Shown: piece after piece, positions 51,881 through 61,462 of the stretch
How positions within the stretch are numbered: position 1 is the first letter of the stretch
How the letters are laid out: each line of letters opens with the position of its first letter
DNA from: PALSA-270 sp963770245
Lineage (GTDB): Bacteria > Acidobacteriota > Terriglobia > Terriglobales > Acidobacteriaceae
Assembly (NCBI GenBank): GCA_963770245.1
Contig: CAVYOX010000015.1
Coordinates: 1-64,000 of the forward strand
Length of the DNA: 64,000 bases
Direction of reading: 5' to 3'
The notes under the pieces: generated by a model
The model's input: the letters and a program-made list of their open reading frames with translations, nothing else
Told to the model about the DNA's origin: nothing
Database searches by the model: none
Made by a program: the position numbers and the translations under genes

Positions 51881-54800
51881 ATGAATTCAGCTCCCACATC
51901 AGATTTTGGGCCACCTAATGTGTCCCCGGGTGCGCGTTTCGGGAGTTATGAGATTCTTGAGCGGCTGGGCATCGGTGGCATGGGCGAAGTTTATCGCGCG
52001 AAAGACACTCGCCTCGACCGCGCGGTCGCAATCAAGATCGTTTCGCCGGACTGCTATTCTCGCCCCGAGGCCTTGTCTCGCTTTGAGCGGGAAGCCCGTT
52101 CCGCCTGCGCACTCAATCACCCAAACATCGTCACCATTTATGAACTCGGGCAGGTGGATAACACGCGCTACATCGCCATGGAACTGGTGGATGGAGAAAC
52201 GGTGCGCGGACTGCTCGCCTCGGGCCCGATTCCATTTCGCAAGGCGGTCGCAATGGCGGCACAGATTGCCGATGCGCTCGCCAAAGCGCACGAAATCGGC
52301 CTCATTCACCGTGATTTGAAGCCGGAAAACCTGATGATTACCGGCGAAGGTATTCCGAAAATTCTGGACTTCGGTCTGGCGAAGCTACTTCTGGTCAACG
52401 ACACCGGGGGGGCGGAGGCTTCCACCGAAATCACCCAGCAGGGAATCGTGATGGGCACCATCGGCTACATGTCGCCGGAACAGGCGACCGGTAACGACCT
52501 CGATTTTCGCTCGGACCAGTTTTCCTTGGGGTCGGTCCTCTACGAGATGGTCACCGGAGTTCCTGCGTTCCAGAAAGACACCTATGCGGAGACCATGGCC
52601 GCAATCCTTCGCGATGAGCCGGAACGTCTCGCGGCCAGAATGCTTCAGGCCCCCGCTCCGTTCGTGTGGATTGTGGAGCGCTGCCTGGCCAAGGATCCGA
52701 AGCAGCGTTACGCCTCCACCCGGGACTTGGCTCGCGACTTGGCCTCGGTGCGCGACCGCCTCGCCGAGGTTCCGGCCCGCCATTCGGAGCCGCGCTCCAA
52801 CAACCTCCCGGTGCAGCGCACCGCATTCATTGGGCGCGAACAAGAGGCGACCATGCTCCAAGATCTCTTGCGCCGGGTGGACGCGCGGCTGGTGACCATT
52901 ACCGGTCCCGGGGGCATCGGGAAGACGCGACTCGCCTTGCAGGTCGCGAGCCAAATCGCCGACCAGTTTCCGGGTGGCGTCTGCTTCGTCGCCCTGTCGG
53001 CGGTCGGGGAACCTGATTTGATCGCTGCAACCATCGCGCAGGCGGCGGGGGTGCGCGAAACCGGTAATCCATCGCCGCAGGGGAGCTTGAACGAGTATTT
53101 GAGTGGGCTGGACCAGCCCATGCTTCTGTTGCTCGACAACTTCGAGCACCTCGTCTCCGCCGCGCCGGTTGTAGCACAACTGCTCACTGCCGGCCCCAAG
53201 CTTAAGGTCGTTGTCACCAGCCAGGCCCCGCTGCATGTCTACGGAGAACATGAATTTCCTGTGCCCCCGCTGGCACTGCCCGACCCCAAATCCATTCCGC
53301 CGCTCGAAGTGCTGTCACGTCTGCCGGCCATCGCGCTCTTTGTGGAACGCGCCCAGGCCGTTAAGCACGAATTCGCGCTGACGAAGGAAAATGCCGCCGC
53401 GGTGACCGCGATATGCGCTCGTCTGGACGGCCTGCCTCTCGCCATCGAACTCGCGGCAGCGCGCATCAAGCTGCTTTCTCCGTCCGCCATGCTGGCCCGA
53501 CTCGAAAGCCGTCTGAATCTGCTGACCGGCGGGGCCCGCGATCTCCCCACCCGGCAACAAACTCTTCGGGGTACCGTAGACTGGAGTTACGGCCTCCTCA
53601 ATACCGCCGAACAAACGCTTTTCCGGAGGCTTTCCGTGTTCACCGGGGGCTGTACCCTGGAAGCAGTGGAAGCCGTGTGCGACACCCGGGGCGATCTGGG
53701 CCTCGACGCCCTCGACGCCATGGCGTCGATGATGGACAAAAGCTTAGTGCAGCACACCCAGCCACAGGAGGCCGAAACACGATTCTTTCTGCTCTCCACC
53801 ATACGGGAGTATGCTCTCGAACGTCTTGCCGAAAGTGACGATGAAGCTGCGACTGGCCGAGCCCATGCCGCTTATTACCTCGTGCTTGCCGAAGAAGGCG
53901 CCGGGGACACGGTCGCTCACCCCGAATGGCTCGACCGTTTTGAGGTCGAGCACGACAACTTCCGCATGGCGATCGATTATCTAATCAAGACCGGCGACGC
54001 CGCTTGGGGCCTTCGCCTCGGCGCCGCCCTATTCCGCTTTTGGGAAACACGGGAACATTTTACCGAAGGCCGAAGCGCCATCGCCCGTCTCCTGGCGTTG
54101 GAAGGAGCCAAGGTTCGTTCGAAGCTGCGGGCCCACCTGCTGTTTGCTGGTGCAGTTCTGGCGAGCGAGCAGGGCGACTACGGCGCCGCGCAGAAACTGT
54201 TCGAAGAAAGTCTCGAAACCTGTGTCGAGCTGAACGATAACCGCGGCGTTGCCGTCGCCCTGAACGCTTTGGCCGTCAACGCTCGCGATCGTGGTGAACT
54301 CTCCGTCGCATCCTTGCTCTTCGAGCGTTGTGTCGTGATATGGAAGGACCTCGGTGATTCTGCGGGCGCCGCCCGCGCCGTCAGCAATCTCGCCGGCGTG
54401 ATGAAGTGGCAGGGCGAATATAGCCGCGCATCCTCGCTGTACGACGAGTGCCTCACGATGTTCCGAAAGCTCGGAGATGGCGCCGGCGTCGCCTGGACCC
54501 TCAACCACCTGGGGGATGTCGCCCGGGAAAAAGCGGACTTTGCTGCCGCGCGTTCCTTGTGCGAACAGAGTCTGGCGGCCTTTCGCCAGCTGCCGGACGA
54601 CTGGGGAATCGCGAGCGTTCTCTCCGACTTAGCAAATCTAAGCTGCGATCAAGGCGACAACCAGGCCGCGAGTCGTCTCTACGGCGAAAGTATCAAGATG
54701 TTTCAAGAACTGGGTCACAAACGCGGCATCGCCAGGGTGCTTGAACATCTCGCGGCAAGTGCCGCGGCGCAATCGAACGCCGAGCAATCGCTCCGCGTGG

Positions 54801-55021
54801 CGGGAGCCGCCGCCGCCCTTCGCCAACGATTGGGTGCGCCGCTATCGCCCAACGAGCAAGCCAGGCTCGAAAAAGCCTTAGAGTTTGCGCGCCGAACGCT
54901 CGGCAATGCTCGAGGTCTGACGGCTTGGATGGAAGGCTGGGCCATGCCGGTCGAACAAGCGGTTCAGGAGGCGCTGCACTGCAAAGCCGAGCCCAGTCTG
55001 CAGACCCGAAACTCCGCTTAA
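51881..55021 (+). CDS. Ser/Thr kinase fused to NB-ARC-like ATPase and TPR repeats
   Basis: The 1046-residue protein has a eukaryotic-type kinase domain at about residues 22-290: glycine loop LGIGGMGEVY (30-35), Lys52, catalytic HRDLKPEN (His143, Asp145) and DFG at Asp163, all intact. An NB-ARC/AfsR-like ATPase domain follows at about 315-600, with Walker A GPGGIGKT (342-349) and Walker B LLLLDNFEH (Asp419). It contains the conserved RLDGLPLAIELAAARIKLLS of STAND ATPases. The last 350 or so residues are TPR-like repeats (YGAAQKLFEESLETCVELND, RASSLYDECLTMFRKLGDGA). It looks like a cytoplasmic signalling switch. No membrane segment or DNA-binding domain is seen. Confidence 0.94.
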   Translation: MNSAPTSDFGPPNVSPGARFGSYEILERLGIGGMGEVYRAKDTRLDRAVAIKIVSPDCYSRPEALSRFEREARSACALNHPNIVTIYELGQVDNTRYIAMELVDGETVRGLLASGPIPFRKAVAMAAQIADALAKAHEIGLIHRDLKPENLMITGEGIPKILDFGLAKLLLVNDTGGAEASTEITQQGIVMGTIGYMSPEQATGNDLDFRSDQFSLGSVLYEMVTGVPAFQKDTYAETMAAILRDEPERLAARMLQAPAPFVWIVERCLAKDPKQRYASTRDLARDLASVRDRLAEVPARHSEPRSNNLPVQRTAFIGREQEATMLQDLLRRVDARLVTITGPGGIGKTRLALQVASQIADQFPGGVCFVALSAVGEPDLIAATIAQAAGVRETGNPSPQGSLNEYLSGLDQPMLLLLDNFEHLVSAAPVVAQLLTAGPKLKVVVTSQAPLHVYGEHEFPVPPLALPDPKSIPPLEVLSRLPAIALFVERAQAVKHEFALTKENAAAVTAICARLDGLPLAIELAAARIKLLSPSAMLARLESRLNLLTGGARDLPTRQQTLRGTVDWSYGLLNTAEQTLFRRLSVFTGGCTLEAVEAVCDTRGDLGLDALDAMASMMDKSLVQHTQPQEAETRFFLLSTIREYALERLAESDDEAATGRAHAAYYLVLAEEGAGDTVAHPEWLDRFEVEHDNFRMAIDYLIKTGDAAWGLRLGAALFRFWETREHFTEGRSAIARLLALEGAKVRSKLRAHLLFAGAVLASEQGDYGAAQKLFEESLETCVELNDNRGVAVALNALAVNARDRGELSVASLLFERCVVIWKDLGDSAGAARAVSNLAGVMKWQGEYSRASSLYDECLTMFRKLGDGAGVAWTLNHLGDVAREKADFAAARSLCEQSLAAFRQLPDDWGIASVLSDLANLSCDQGDNQAASRLYGESIKMFQELGHKRGIARVLEHLAASAAAQSNAEQSLRVAGAAAALRQRLGAPLSPNEQARLEKALEFARRTLGNARGLTAWMEGWAMPVEQAVQEALHCKAEPSLQTRNSA

Positions 55022-55078
55022 GTCAACTGGCGATGCTCGGATCGAGCCGGCGCCGCACGGCCGAGTTACGCCAGCCGA

Positions 55079-56296
55079 TCAAAGCATGGCCACTCGCCGC
55101 TGTACCAGCAGAAAGTACAAGGCCACGAGAACTAGCAGCACTCCGTTCACGCCCAACACCACCGGCGCCGTAAAGATCGGCACGAACCATCCCGTCACCA
55201 GGTTTCCCATGGGCATGCCGCCCCGGAATGCGCAGTTGTAAACGCTCATGACACGCCCGCGCATTTCGTTGGTGGTGATCAACTGGACCAGCGAGGTCAC
55301 GGTGGCAAAGACAGCCATCAGGGTAGCACCCACGAGTACCAGCATGGTGTAGCTCAGTGGCAACGACCTCGAAATGGCAAAAACTGCAATCCCGGCTCCC
55401 AAGCAGATAAGCATGGTGAGGGCAAACCGGCCCTTGTTACGCATGTTACCCCTCTCCGCCACAATCAGGGAGCCGCAGATCGAACCGAGTCCCATGAGTG
55501 AAAGGAGGTTGCCGTAGGTTTCCGGACCGCGATGAAAGATGTCTTTGACGAACACGGGAATATAGGTTCGCATAGGCATGCTCAGTGCGGTCATGCAGAA
55601 CGCCAGCACAATAAGGGCCTCCATGGAGGTCTGCTGGCGAACGAACTTGATGCCCTGCTTCAGGCTGCTGAACATCGACTCGGTGGTTCTCTCCGGCAGG
55701 AATCGGGTCGAGATCATGGAGAGTGAAATGATCGGGGCAAGGAAGGAAATCGCGTTCAGCCCAAAGCACCACTTCTCCCCCAACTTCGCCAAAGCCTGAC
55801 CGGCGAGCGCAGGTCCAATCGCGACCGCCATGTTGAACTGGATCGAATTCAGCGCAATGGCGTTTGGCATGTCCTCTCGTTCGACGAGCGTAGGAATCAG
55901 TGCCTGGTACGCCGGACCGCCAAAAGCCTGCGCCAAGCCGGAGACAACCGAGAGACAGAGAATATGCCATACGTGGACAACCCCGGCAGCCACCAGGATG
56001 GTTAACACCGCCGCGCTCGCCATCTGCATGTACTGCGAGACCAGTAGAATCTTTCTGCGCTCGATACGGTCCGCCACCACTCCGCCGATCAGCGAGAAAA
56101 GGAAGATGGGGATGCCGCCGAGAAACTGGTCCAATGCGAGCAAGAAAGCCGAATGGCTGAGACGATAGATGAGCCAGCCCTGGGCCACGATCTGCATCCA
56201 GGTGCCAATGCTGGAGGTACAGGCGCCGAACCACATCAGGCGGAAATCGCGGTACCGAAATGCTTTGAATACTCTGCGAAACTTTGACGTTTCCAT
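55079..56296 (-). CDS. MFS exporter, EntS/TMEffector type
   Basis: The 405-residue protein has 12 hydrophobic segments. It begins METSKFRRVFKAFRYRDFRL, then helix 1 MWFGACTSSIGTWMQIVAQG. Motif A reads SLIGGVVADRIERRKILLVS and the second half repeats the layout. This subgroup (MFS_3, EntS-like) includes enterobactin exporters and macrolide pumps. It converges on the kinase-fusion gene, with 57 bases between the two stops. The substrate is unknown and no siderophore genes are nearby. Confidence 0.92.
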   Translation of the reverse strand: METSKFRRVFKAFRYRDFRLMWFGACTSSIGTWMQIVAQGWLIYRLSHSAFLLALDQFLGGIPIFLFSLIGGVVADRIERRKILLVSQYMQMASAAVLTILVAAGVVHVWHILCLSVVSGLAQAFGGPAYQALIPTLVEREDMPNAIALNSIQFNMAVAIGPALAGQALAKLGEKWCFGLNAISFLAPIISLSMISTRFLPERTTESMFSSLKQGIKFVRQQTSMEALIVLAFCMTALSMPMRTYIPVFVKDIFHRGPETYGNLLSLMGLGSICGSLIVAERGNMRNKGRFALTMLICLGAGIAVFAISRSLPLSYTMLVLVGATLMAVFATVTSLVQLITTNEMRGRVMSVYNCAFRGGMPMGNLVTGWFVPIFTAPVVLGVNGVLLVLVALYFLLVQRRVAML

Positions 56297-56771
56297 GGGC
56301 TCCGTGTGTCTGTAGTGTTCGAACGTCTATCTTCGCACGGGCTTAGTATGACCTGCCATTTGCAAGGTGGATTGCCGACCGACCTCCCCGGAACCACTCG
56401 TCGGCAGGGAAGGCTCCATTCTGTCCCTTTTGATACAGCGACTTGAAGGAAGTTTCTCCGATCGCGGACTTTAGGCGCTGGGAATGCCCCTCTCGATGTC
56501 ATAATTGACGCCGGGACTCCTCGGTGTTTACCCTGACCCTCCGGTGGAAGTACGCTGGGGTCGTAACGACCCGCTTCGCCTAGTCCCTTGCGCGAGAAAC
56601 CGTTTCGACTCTGAACCAGGGAAACAACACGGTTGGCGAGTGGACGAGTGTATGGGCCTCTCCGGTGAAGGGATGCCCTGTAACCAATGCGCGGGCGCGG
56701 GGCCGGATGCGGTTCCCGAAACATGAAGTATCGAAAGAGACCTAGATTCTGGTTCTAAGAGGTACCCATAT
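56297..56771. other. Divergent intergenic region
   Basis: This lies between the MFS exporter start (minus) and the transglutaminase-like gene (plus). A plus-strand frame around 56600-56726 contains GEGMPCNQCAGAG, but it lacks a start with ribosome site and a family. It is not annotated. Confidence 0.4.
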
Positions 56772-57596
56772 ATGCTGATCCGCCTCGGTTTTGACATTCA
56801 GTTCGAAGTGCCCTTCCCGGTTGCGATGGTCGCGCTCTACCATGTGCATCCCACCCGGTGGCGGGATCTGCGAGAACCCGATGAACCGCGGATCACCCCG
56901 ATTGTACGTATCGATGAATATCAGGATTCGTTTGGCAATGTGTGCTCCCGATTCGTAGCTCCCGCCGGAAAGCTTCAATTGTTCAACTCGACTTTGATCG
57001 AAGACTCAGGCGAGCCCGATCCCATCCGTCCAGAAGCCTGCCAGTTAGAGGTGGAAGATCTTCCGCCGGATGTGCTGCGGTATCTGCTCGCCTCGAGGTA
57101 TTGCGAAGTGGATCGCCTCTTGGATGTTGCCGGAACCTTGTTCGGCTCCTCACCGCCGGGATGGCCGCGCGTCCAGGCGGTGTGCGATTGGGTGCAGAGC
57201 AACGTTGAGTTCGGCTACCCCTTCGCCAGCCCGACCAAGACGGCTTTGGATGTCTATTCGGATCGTAAGGGCGTCTGCCGCGATTTTCAGCATCTCGCCA
57301 TCACGTTGTGTCGTTGTTTGAATATTCCGGCCCGATATGCCACTGGATACCTGGGGGACATTGGGGTGCCTCTGGTTCCGCCAATGGACTTCAGCGCGTG
57401 GTTTGAAGCTTACCTCGACGATCGCTGGTGGACCTTCGATGCTCGTAACAACAAGCCGCGAATCGGGCGAGTGCTGATTGCCCGAGGGCGCGATGCGGCG
57501 GATGTGGCAATCACAACCTCATTCGGAACTTCAACGTTGACCGGCTTTACGGTTGTCGCCAACGAAGTAATCGCCGAGCACACAGCGGTAGCGTAG
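56772..57596 (+). CDS. Transglutaminase-like family protein, His replaced by Ser
   Basis: AGAGG about nine bases upstream supports the ATG at 56772. The 274-residue protein has an N-terminal beta domain (IRLGFDIQFEVPFPVAMVAL) and a C-terminal transglutaminase-like fold. The Cys motif is GVCRDFQHLAITLCRCLNIP (Cys169), and the last element is RWWTFDARNN with Asp223. The expected catalytic His position reads DFSAW (Ser208) instead of DFHAW. I recall the same DFSAW in other members of this subgroup, so it may be a subfamily trait rather than a local mutation. The activity, protease-like or otherwise, is uncertain. The protein has no signal peptide. Confidence 0.85.
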   Translation: MLIRLGFDIQFEVPFPVAMVALYHVHPTRWRDLREPDEPRITPIVRIDEYQDSFGNVCSRFVAPAGKLQLFNSTLIEDSGEPDPIRPEACQLEVEDLPPDVLRYLLASRYCEVDRLLDVAGTLFGSSPPGWPRVQAVCDWVQSNVEFGYPFASPTKTALDVYSDRKGVCRDFQHLAITLCRCLNIPARYATGYLGDIGVPLVPPMDFSAWFEAYLDDRWWTFDARNNKPRIGRVLIARGRDAADVAITTSFGTSTLTGFTVVANEVIAEHTAVA

Positions 57597-57677
57597 CCGG
57601 TCTCTAGCCGCGGTGGCGGATTTCGCGGAGTCCGGCATCGGCCGCCCGCCGTCCTGTCCATTCTCGGACACCTTCGG

Positions 57678-58187
57678 GTGAAATCGGACATAACATTCGT
57701 TCCCTGGATCCCTGCGGGATCCGCAACAGGCTTCGTTCTCATAAAATTGCAGTCAGGACTCGGCAAAGTGGTCCATGATCTTGACCCCACCGTTACTACC
57801 CGGGAATCGAGCGCCTGGAACCGCCAGTTTGGACTCACGTTCTTCGTATCCCAAGTGGCTACGGTCGCCCTCGGCCTGTTTGGCGCTTTTGGACTCCTGC
57901 TCTCGATTACCGGCACCTTCGGTCTCGCGTCCTATGCCGTCAGCAAGCGCTTGCGCGAACTGAGCATTCGTGTCGCCCTCGGTGCACAAGCGGCATGCTG
58001 CTCGGTGTCGCCGTGAGCCGAGTACTTTCGGCGATCGTCTACCAGGCGTCGGCGCAGGATCCATTTGTACTCGCCGCGGTCGCATTCTCGGTGCTGGTCA
58101 TCGGATCGCTCGCGGTCGCTCGGCCCGGTGAGACGTGCCCTGCACATCGATTCCGGCAATCCTGCTGCGCGAGCAGTAAGTTTCTAG
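57678..58187 (+). pseudogene. C-terminal remnant of an ADOP permease
   Basis: The first frame contains GLGKVVHDLDPTVTTRESSA, then VALGLFGAFGLLLSITGTFG and RLRELSIRVALGAQ. This is the second FtsX block of an ADOP permease. After about 57990 the match resumes in another frame as GVAVSRVLSAIVYQASAQDP, and after about 58125 in a third as VRRALHIDSGNP, with a stop at 58187. Some 20-30 residues that normally follow ALGAQ are missing. The entire N-terminal 80 percent of the gene is absent. It lies directly after the transglutaminase-like gene. Confidence 0.78.
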
Positions 58188-58503
58188 CCAGGCCAGAGCA
58201 GCCGCCCTACGGCCCGTTTCCTCTTGGCACTTCACCGGATTCGTGCCGACCTGCGCTCGGAGTAGCCTCACCGCGCGCATGCCGACTGTCTGCGATCGCT
58301 TTATAGAGGCGCTGTCTTAGATGAACAGAAGGGCACGATCAACCCTGATCTGCAAGAAAAACACAGGGGTCGGATCGATAGGACGCCCAGGGGATGGCGA
58401 TCGACGCGGGATAGTGCCGTGTGACTTTTCTTCCAGCAGATCGATTTGAACCAAAGGCATATCTCCCGCCTGATGAGTACTTGGCGGGGAATATGCACCT
58501 AAC
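58188..58503. other. Intergenic region without recognised feature
   Basis: This lies between the permease remnant and a convergent hypothetical gene. No frame, repeat or hairpin of note was seen. Confidence 0.45.
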
Positions 58504-59022
58504 TCAGGCCTCGCGCGGCAAGATATCCTTTAGCGCCCGCTCAATCCTGTCCACCTCTTCGCGGATGATTCGGATTGACTGCTGGTTTTTCGCCGGATGG
58601 GCCAAGGGAGCAATTCCTTCGAGAGCGCCACGGATTTGGTGATTGCGCGCCCAAATGAAATTAAGCCGTGCGCGCCTCTCCTTACGGTTTCGGTAAACAT
58701 CCCCGACGAACTTAATAGCCAGCCACGCGAAAGCGAAGCCGAAGATAGCTTCGATCGGAATGCGATCCTTCGCGCCGTCGAATTCTGAAAACAAGAGGCG
58801 GTAGACCGTTTCTCCCATCCCAAACGAGGCAAACAAAACGATCGCCCCGAACGAATAGACTTTCAAGCGCTCGATCAGTTGGAAGCGCATAGAATCGTCG
58901 CTTCCGGCGGGTATTTGCATAACCTTGATGACCATGCTGCCCTCGAAGGATTGGTCACCGATCGCGGGCAATCGCCCGCGGACCAGTGCCGATTTTCCTG
59001 AAATGATAACTTGAAATTGCAT
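58504..59022 (-). CDS. Hypothetical small membrane protein
   Basis: The 172-residue protein has two hydrophobic segments (VYSFGAIVLFASFGMGETVY and IEAIFGFAFAWLAIKFVGDV) joined by a short charged loop. A basic stretch (RNRKERRARLNFIWARNH) and an acidic, helical C-terminus (IIREEVDRIERALKDILP) follow. The start could instead be the in-frame ATG at 58890, which would remove 44 residues; neither start has a convincing ribosome site. No family is recognised. The layout suggests a membrane anchor with a cytoplasmic helical tail. Confidence 0.72.
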   Translation of the reverse strand: MQFQVIISGKSALVRGRLPAIGDQSFEGSMVIKVMQIPAGSDDSMRFQLIERLKVYSFGAIVLFASFGMGETVYRLLFSEFDGAKDRIPIEAIFGFAFAWLAIKFVGDVYRNRKERRARLNFIWARNHQIRGALEGIAPLAHPAKNQQSIRIIREEVDRIERALKDILPREA

Positions 59023-59167
59023 CCTGTGGCGAACTCTTGTGTCAGGCTATGCAACAAGGGGCCATGGACCCCTGCGGAAACGACCCTCCGTCTGGGCCTA
59101 GAGTTCCCCCCGCCCTGCTCTTTCAGACCTACGCAACCCCCTTTTTGAGATCTGTTCGTCTGTTTCA

Positions 59168-59864
59168 GCCCTACGATACAATGACGCTCATTCGCTTCGT
59201 TTCCGGTTCGGTTCCTATCGAAGCTATAGGGACAAGAGCTATCAGGACGGCAGTACTGCCGGCTTAAGCAATCTGTGGAGCGGCGGCTTCAATATTTTTC
59301 ACGGCAAGGTTACCTTGCTCCGAGAAAGAGTCAAGCAATCGTGGCTGCCCGCGCTATCAATCGGATTTGTGGCGCGCAGTCAGGTGAGAAACGTGGGTGG
59401 CGTCATCACCACCCAAGACACTTCCAACCAGGATTTCTACGCTGTACTCAGCAAGACCATCGCGAAAATGCCCCTCCCCTCAGTTCTCAATTTCGGCTAC
59501 AAAGCCACCAACGCTTCCTTGCTCGGACTGGTCGGAAACACGCCCGCCTACAAAGCCCGCGCTTTTGGCGCCGCCGCTTTCGTCCTGCGAGGACCGTGGC
59601 GAAGCACGGTCATGTTAGGTTCGGGATTTCTGCAAGAGCCGCGCACCGTGCAAGACGTGCCCGGCGCAGTCGTTCCGACGACCATCACTTACGCGGTGCG
59701 CATCGTGCCTGCGGGCGCATTCCCGGCCGCCCACGGATGGGGAGAAGAGCGTCCGCGGCTCAACATCGACCTCGGCATCGCCCAGGCGGCCAACAACGTT
59801 TTGCCTGGCGTGAGCCTCCAGGCACGGCGTCAATTTTGCCATGGGAATCTCGTACGGTTTCTAG
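59168..59864 (+). pseudogene. Outer-membrane beta-barrel-like gene, broken at both ends
   Basis: The frame open from 59102 has no usable start before 59315. Its sequence from about 59168 reads like a barrel protein: LRFRFGSYRSYRDKSYQDGS, NLWSGGFNIFHGKVTLLRER, LPSVLNFGYKATNASLLGL and RLNIDLGIAQAANNVLPG. Near 59835 the frame is lost, but a neighbouring frame gives NFAMGISYGF and a stop at 59864. That is the aromatic-ended final strand expected of an outer-membrane barrel. The signal peptide and N-terminal strands are absent. It is probably a decayed gene; a DUF3034-like or porin-like origin is possible but not proven. Confidence 0.55.
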
Positions 59865-60231
59865 AGAGCACAGCGAGGCAGCGTTTTCTCCTCGGAGAAC
59901 GTCGAGAATCGCCTGCGCGGGCACGGCCTTGTTCCGCTCGCAACCGGTGCTGCGGGACGTTTCGGGCCTGAGAACGCGCTGGCTGAGACCATAGGTGACG
60001 TTTTGTTCTGCCGGGCCACGAGCGCCGGTTGCGGGGCTGGATCTTCAGCAACTCGGATGATCGGCCTGGAACGGATCCTGAGCGAGGGCAACCAGGTCCC
60101 GCGAGTTGCCCCGGGTGAATAGAGCCCTTCAGTTTTTCCTGGCCGCATACGCGCCAGGGACCGTGCCGCAACGGATCGCATCTTGCGGTAGCCAGGCACG
60201 ACACCGACTTCGACGGGTCGGGCATAAAGTC
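59865..60231. other. Intergenic region without recognised feature
   Basis: This lies between the barrel remnant and the stop of the VIT-family gene. No frame in either direction shows a family signature. Confidence 0.45.
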
Positions 60232-60981
60232 CTACACTCGCGCAACTGCTGCGAACAGCGACCCGACGCCTGAGGTCACCGCCATGGCGAGCGCACCCCA
60301 GAACGTGACGCGGATTGCGCCCATGGTTACGCTTGCGCCACCTGCGCGTGCAGCCAACCCACCGAGAAGAGCGAGGAACACCAGGGAAGTTCCAGAAACC
60401 AGGGGGATCAAACTTGCCGCCGGTGCCATAGCGGTGACCAACAGGGGCATGGCAGATCCAACCGCGAAGCTGCCCGCCGATGCCCACGCAGCCTGGATCG
60501 GACGCGCGCGGAGAGTCTCGGAGATACCGAGTTCGTCGCGAGCGTGCGCGCCTACCGCGTCATGGGCCATCAGCTGCTCGGCGACCTGTTTGGCGAGCGA
60601 AGGATCGAGCCCGCGGGCGATGTAGATTGCCATCAGTTCTTTGTGTTCGCCCTTGTCGTCTGCTTTGATTTCCGCACGCTCAATCGCAAGGTCGGCCTGT
60701 TCGGTGTCTGCCTGCGAGTGAACCGACACGTACTCCCCGGCAGCCATCGACATCGCCCCAGCCACTAAGCCGGCAACCCCTGCGATCAATACGTTGCTGT
60801 GAGTCGAATGCGCAGCTGCGACACCGAGCACCAGACTCGATGTTGAAAGGATGCCGTCGTTCGCGCCCAATACCGTCGCGCGTAGCCAGCCGATCCGTCC
60901 TGTTCGGTGTCGTTCCTTGTTGCCTAAAGTCACCTGGGGAACATCCTTGGTCTGCGGCCTGCTAGAAGCCTCGAAATACAT
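60232..60981 (-). CDS. VIT/CCC1-family iron/manganese transporter-like protein
   Basis: The 249-residue protein has the VIT1 core. Helix 1 carries LRATVLGANDGILSTSSLVL, then GLVAGAMSMAAGEYVSVHSQ with the metal-binding Met/Glu positions. A charged helical domain follows (ADTEQADLAIERAEIKADDK, then LMAIYIARGLDPSLAKQV), and three further helices end VTFWGALAMAVTSGVGSLFA. These proteins move Fe or Mn out of the cytoplasm using proton exchange. Length and motif order are normal. It is monocistronic, with no Fur-type box recognised upstream. Confidence 0.94.
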   Translation of the reverse strand: MYFEASSRPQTKDVPQVTLGNKERHRTGRIGWLRATVLGANDGILSTSSLVLGVAAAHSTHSNVLIAGVAGLVAGAMSMAAGEYVSVHSQADTEQADLAIERAEIKADDKGEHKELMAIYIARGLDPSLAKQVAEQLMAHDAVGAHARDELGISETLRARPIQAAWASAGSFAVGSAMPLLVTAMAPAASLIPLVSGTSLVFLALLGGLAARAGGASVTMGAIRVTFWGALAMAVTSGVGSLFAAVARV

Positions 60982-61462
60982 CTTAATTCGGGGCCGAACT
61001 AGATTCCTCGCAATTTCGACGATGCAACGAAGCGCCCGAGAAGCGTTTCACCGTCGCGCACTCCCCTGTCACAGGTCCGAAGCCTTCTAGCCTCCCGAAA
61101 TGATAGGGCGTCGTAGGGACGGCTTGGAGTGCTCGGCAACTCACCAGCAAGAGGAAGAGACTCCCGAAATCAAACTCCGCGGATCGTTGAACACTCGGGA
61201 CGATGTCGTCTGGAATCTGGCATGCTCAAACAAACGGCGAACTGCCACACCAGCAAGATGCAGCGGCGGAACCAGCCGACCAGCGAGACCCTCGGCGTAG
61301 TAGTCTGGACTGCCGGTCAGTGAATGCGCCAGGTCGGCCAACACGGCTGCTGCGGGATGTTCCGGACTGGCGGAGTCGGAACTCGGTCGCCGTCGGTGGC
61401 CGGCGGCGTTCGCCCGGCCCGGATTTACTTTGGTCTAACCCCAATTCGAGCGAGAATAACAT
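60982..61462. other. Divergent intergenic region
   Basis: This lies between the VIT-family gene (minus) and the SDR gene (plus). Short frames are present in several directions without ribosome sites or families. Confidence 0.45.

Noticed and set aside
59275..59994. Alternative plus-strand frame of 239 codons across the barrel remnant
   Set aside because: Arg/His-rich shadow translation; the overlapping frame carries the barrel-like strands.
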